DNA of 62,550 nucleotides. It comes from Lachnospiraceae bacterium (GTDB taxonomy: Bacteria; Bacillota; Clostridia; Lachnospirales; Lachnospiraceae). Made by a program: the position numbers and the translations under genes. The notes under the pieces were generated by a model. It saw nothing but the letters and a program-made list of their open reading frames with translations. It was not told the DNA's origin and searched no databases. The stretch is taken from positions 1 through 62,550 of the forward strand of contig BLMJ01000164.1 of the NCBI GenBank assembly GCA_011960625.1, written 5' to 3'. Positions 62,467 through 62,550 of this stretch are shown here, piece by piece; the stretch's first letter is position 1; the number at the start of each line of letters is the position of its first letter.

Positions 62467-62550
<84 letters not shown>

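Overview
The window looks like a chromosome segment of a spore-forming gut-type Clostridia, most likely Lachnospiraceae. This is inferred from moderate GC, strong AGGAGG-type ribosome sites with many TTG/GTG starts, sporulation genes (GerW/YtfJ, an apparent cortex or coat peptidoglycan-binding protein), the C_GCAxxG_C_C protein, a LoaP antiterminator, and vanG-type ligase and racemase genes. No rRNA, tRNA, IS element or CRISPR array was recognised.

Region 1 (1-30.7 kb) is mostly core genome: ruvAB, zapA, a U32/RlhA-type protein, an FtsW-PBP pair with a long gene overlap, ytfI-ytfJ, an ABC transporter with a membrane-anchored zinc peptidase and a two-component system, a chemoreceptor, a methyltransferase, hslO, nadE, a response regulator fused to a (p)ppGpp synthetase domain (minus strand), a MATE pump, a putP symporter with a clear promoter and double operator, and the pyrH-frr-uppS-cdsA-dxr-rseP block.

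Region 2 (30.7-43.5 kb) is accessory or regulatory. It holds a MerR-controlled aldo/keto reductase with a textbook 19-bp-spacer promoter, a transglutaminase-like protein divergent from a peptidoglycan-binding protein, an ECF sigma factor with a structured leader, a membrane protein and an ABC exporter, then a vanG-like D-Ala-D-Ser module (ligase, D,D-peptidase, acyltransferase half of VanT, serine-racemase half of VanT). The two VanT halves lie in one frame, separated by a single TAG codon. No vanRS pair is adjacent.

Region 3 (43.5 kb to the end) is a surface-glycan locus and the most interesting part. It opens with a 264-bp segment bounded by perfect 20-bp inverted repeats. Inside is a strong sigma-A promoter (TTGAAT-N17-TATAAT) that now points away from the locus. 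The segment ends at the start of a NusG-like loaP gene, followed by sugar aminotransferase, priming phosphosugar transferase, glycosyltransferases, an acetyltransferase, a Wzy-like polymerase, a TupA-type ATP-grasp, an N5-(carboxyethyl)ornithine synthase homologue, two flippases and a CapA-family enzyme. Four genes carry homopolymeric G tracts of 8, 11, 10 and 11 bases. Two of these genes are frameshifted in this copy and would be restored by a one-base change. The last gene begins with at least 13 CAGA repeats just after two start codons in different frames.

Taken together, the locus appears to combine three switching layers: promoter inversion, processive antitermination by LoaP, and slipped-strand contingency repeats in individual assembly and decoration genes. 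This resembles Bacteroides capsule loci and Campylobacter or Haemophilus contingency genes, but in a Firmicute. Inversion and repeat slippage are inferred from sequence only.
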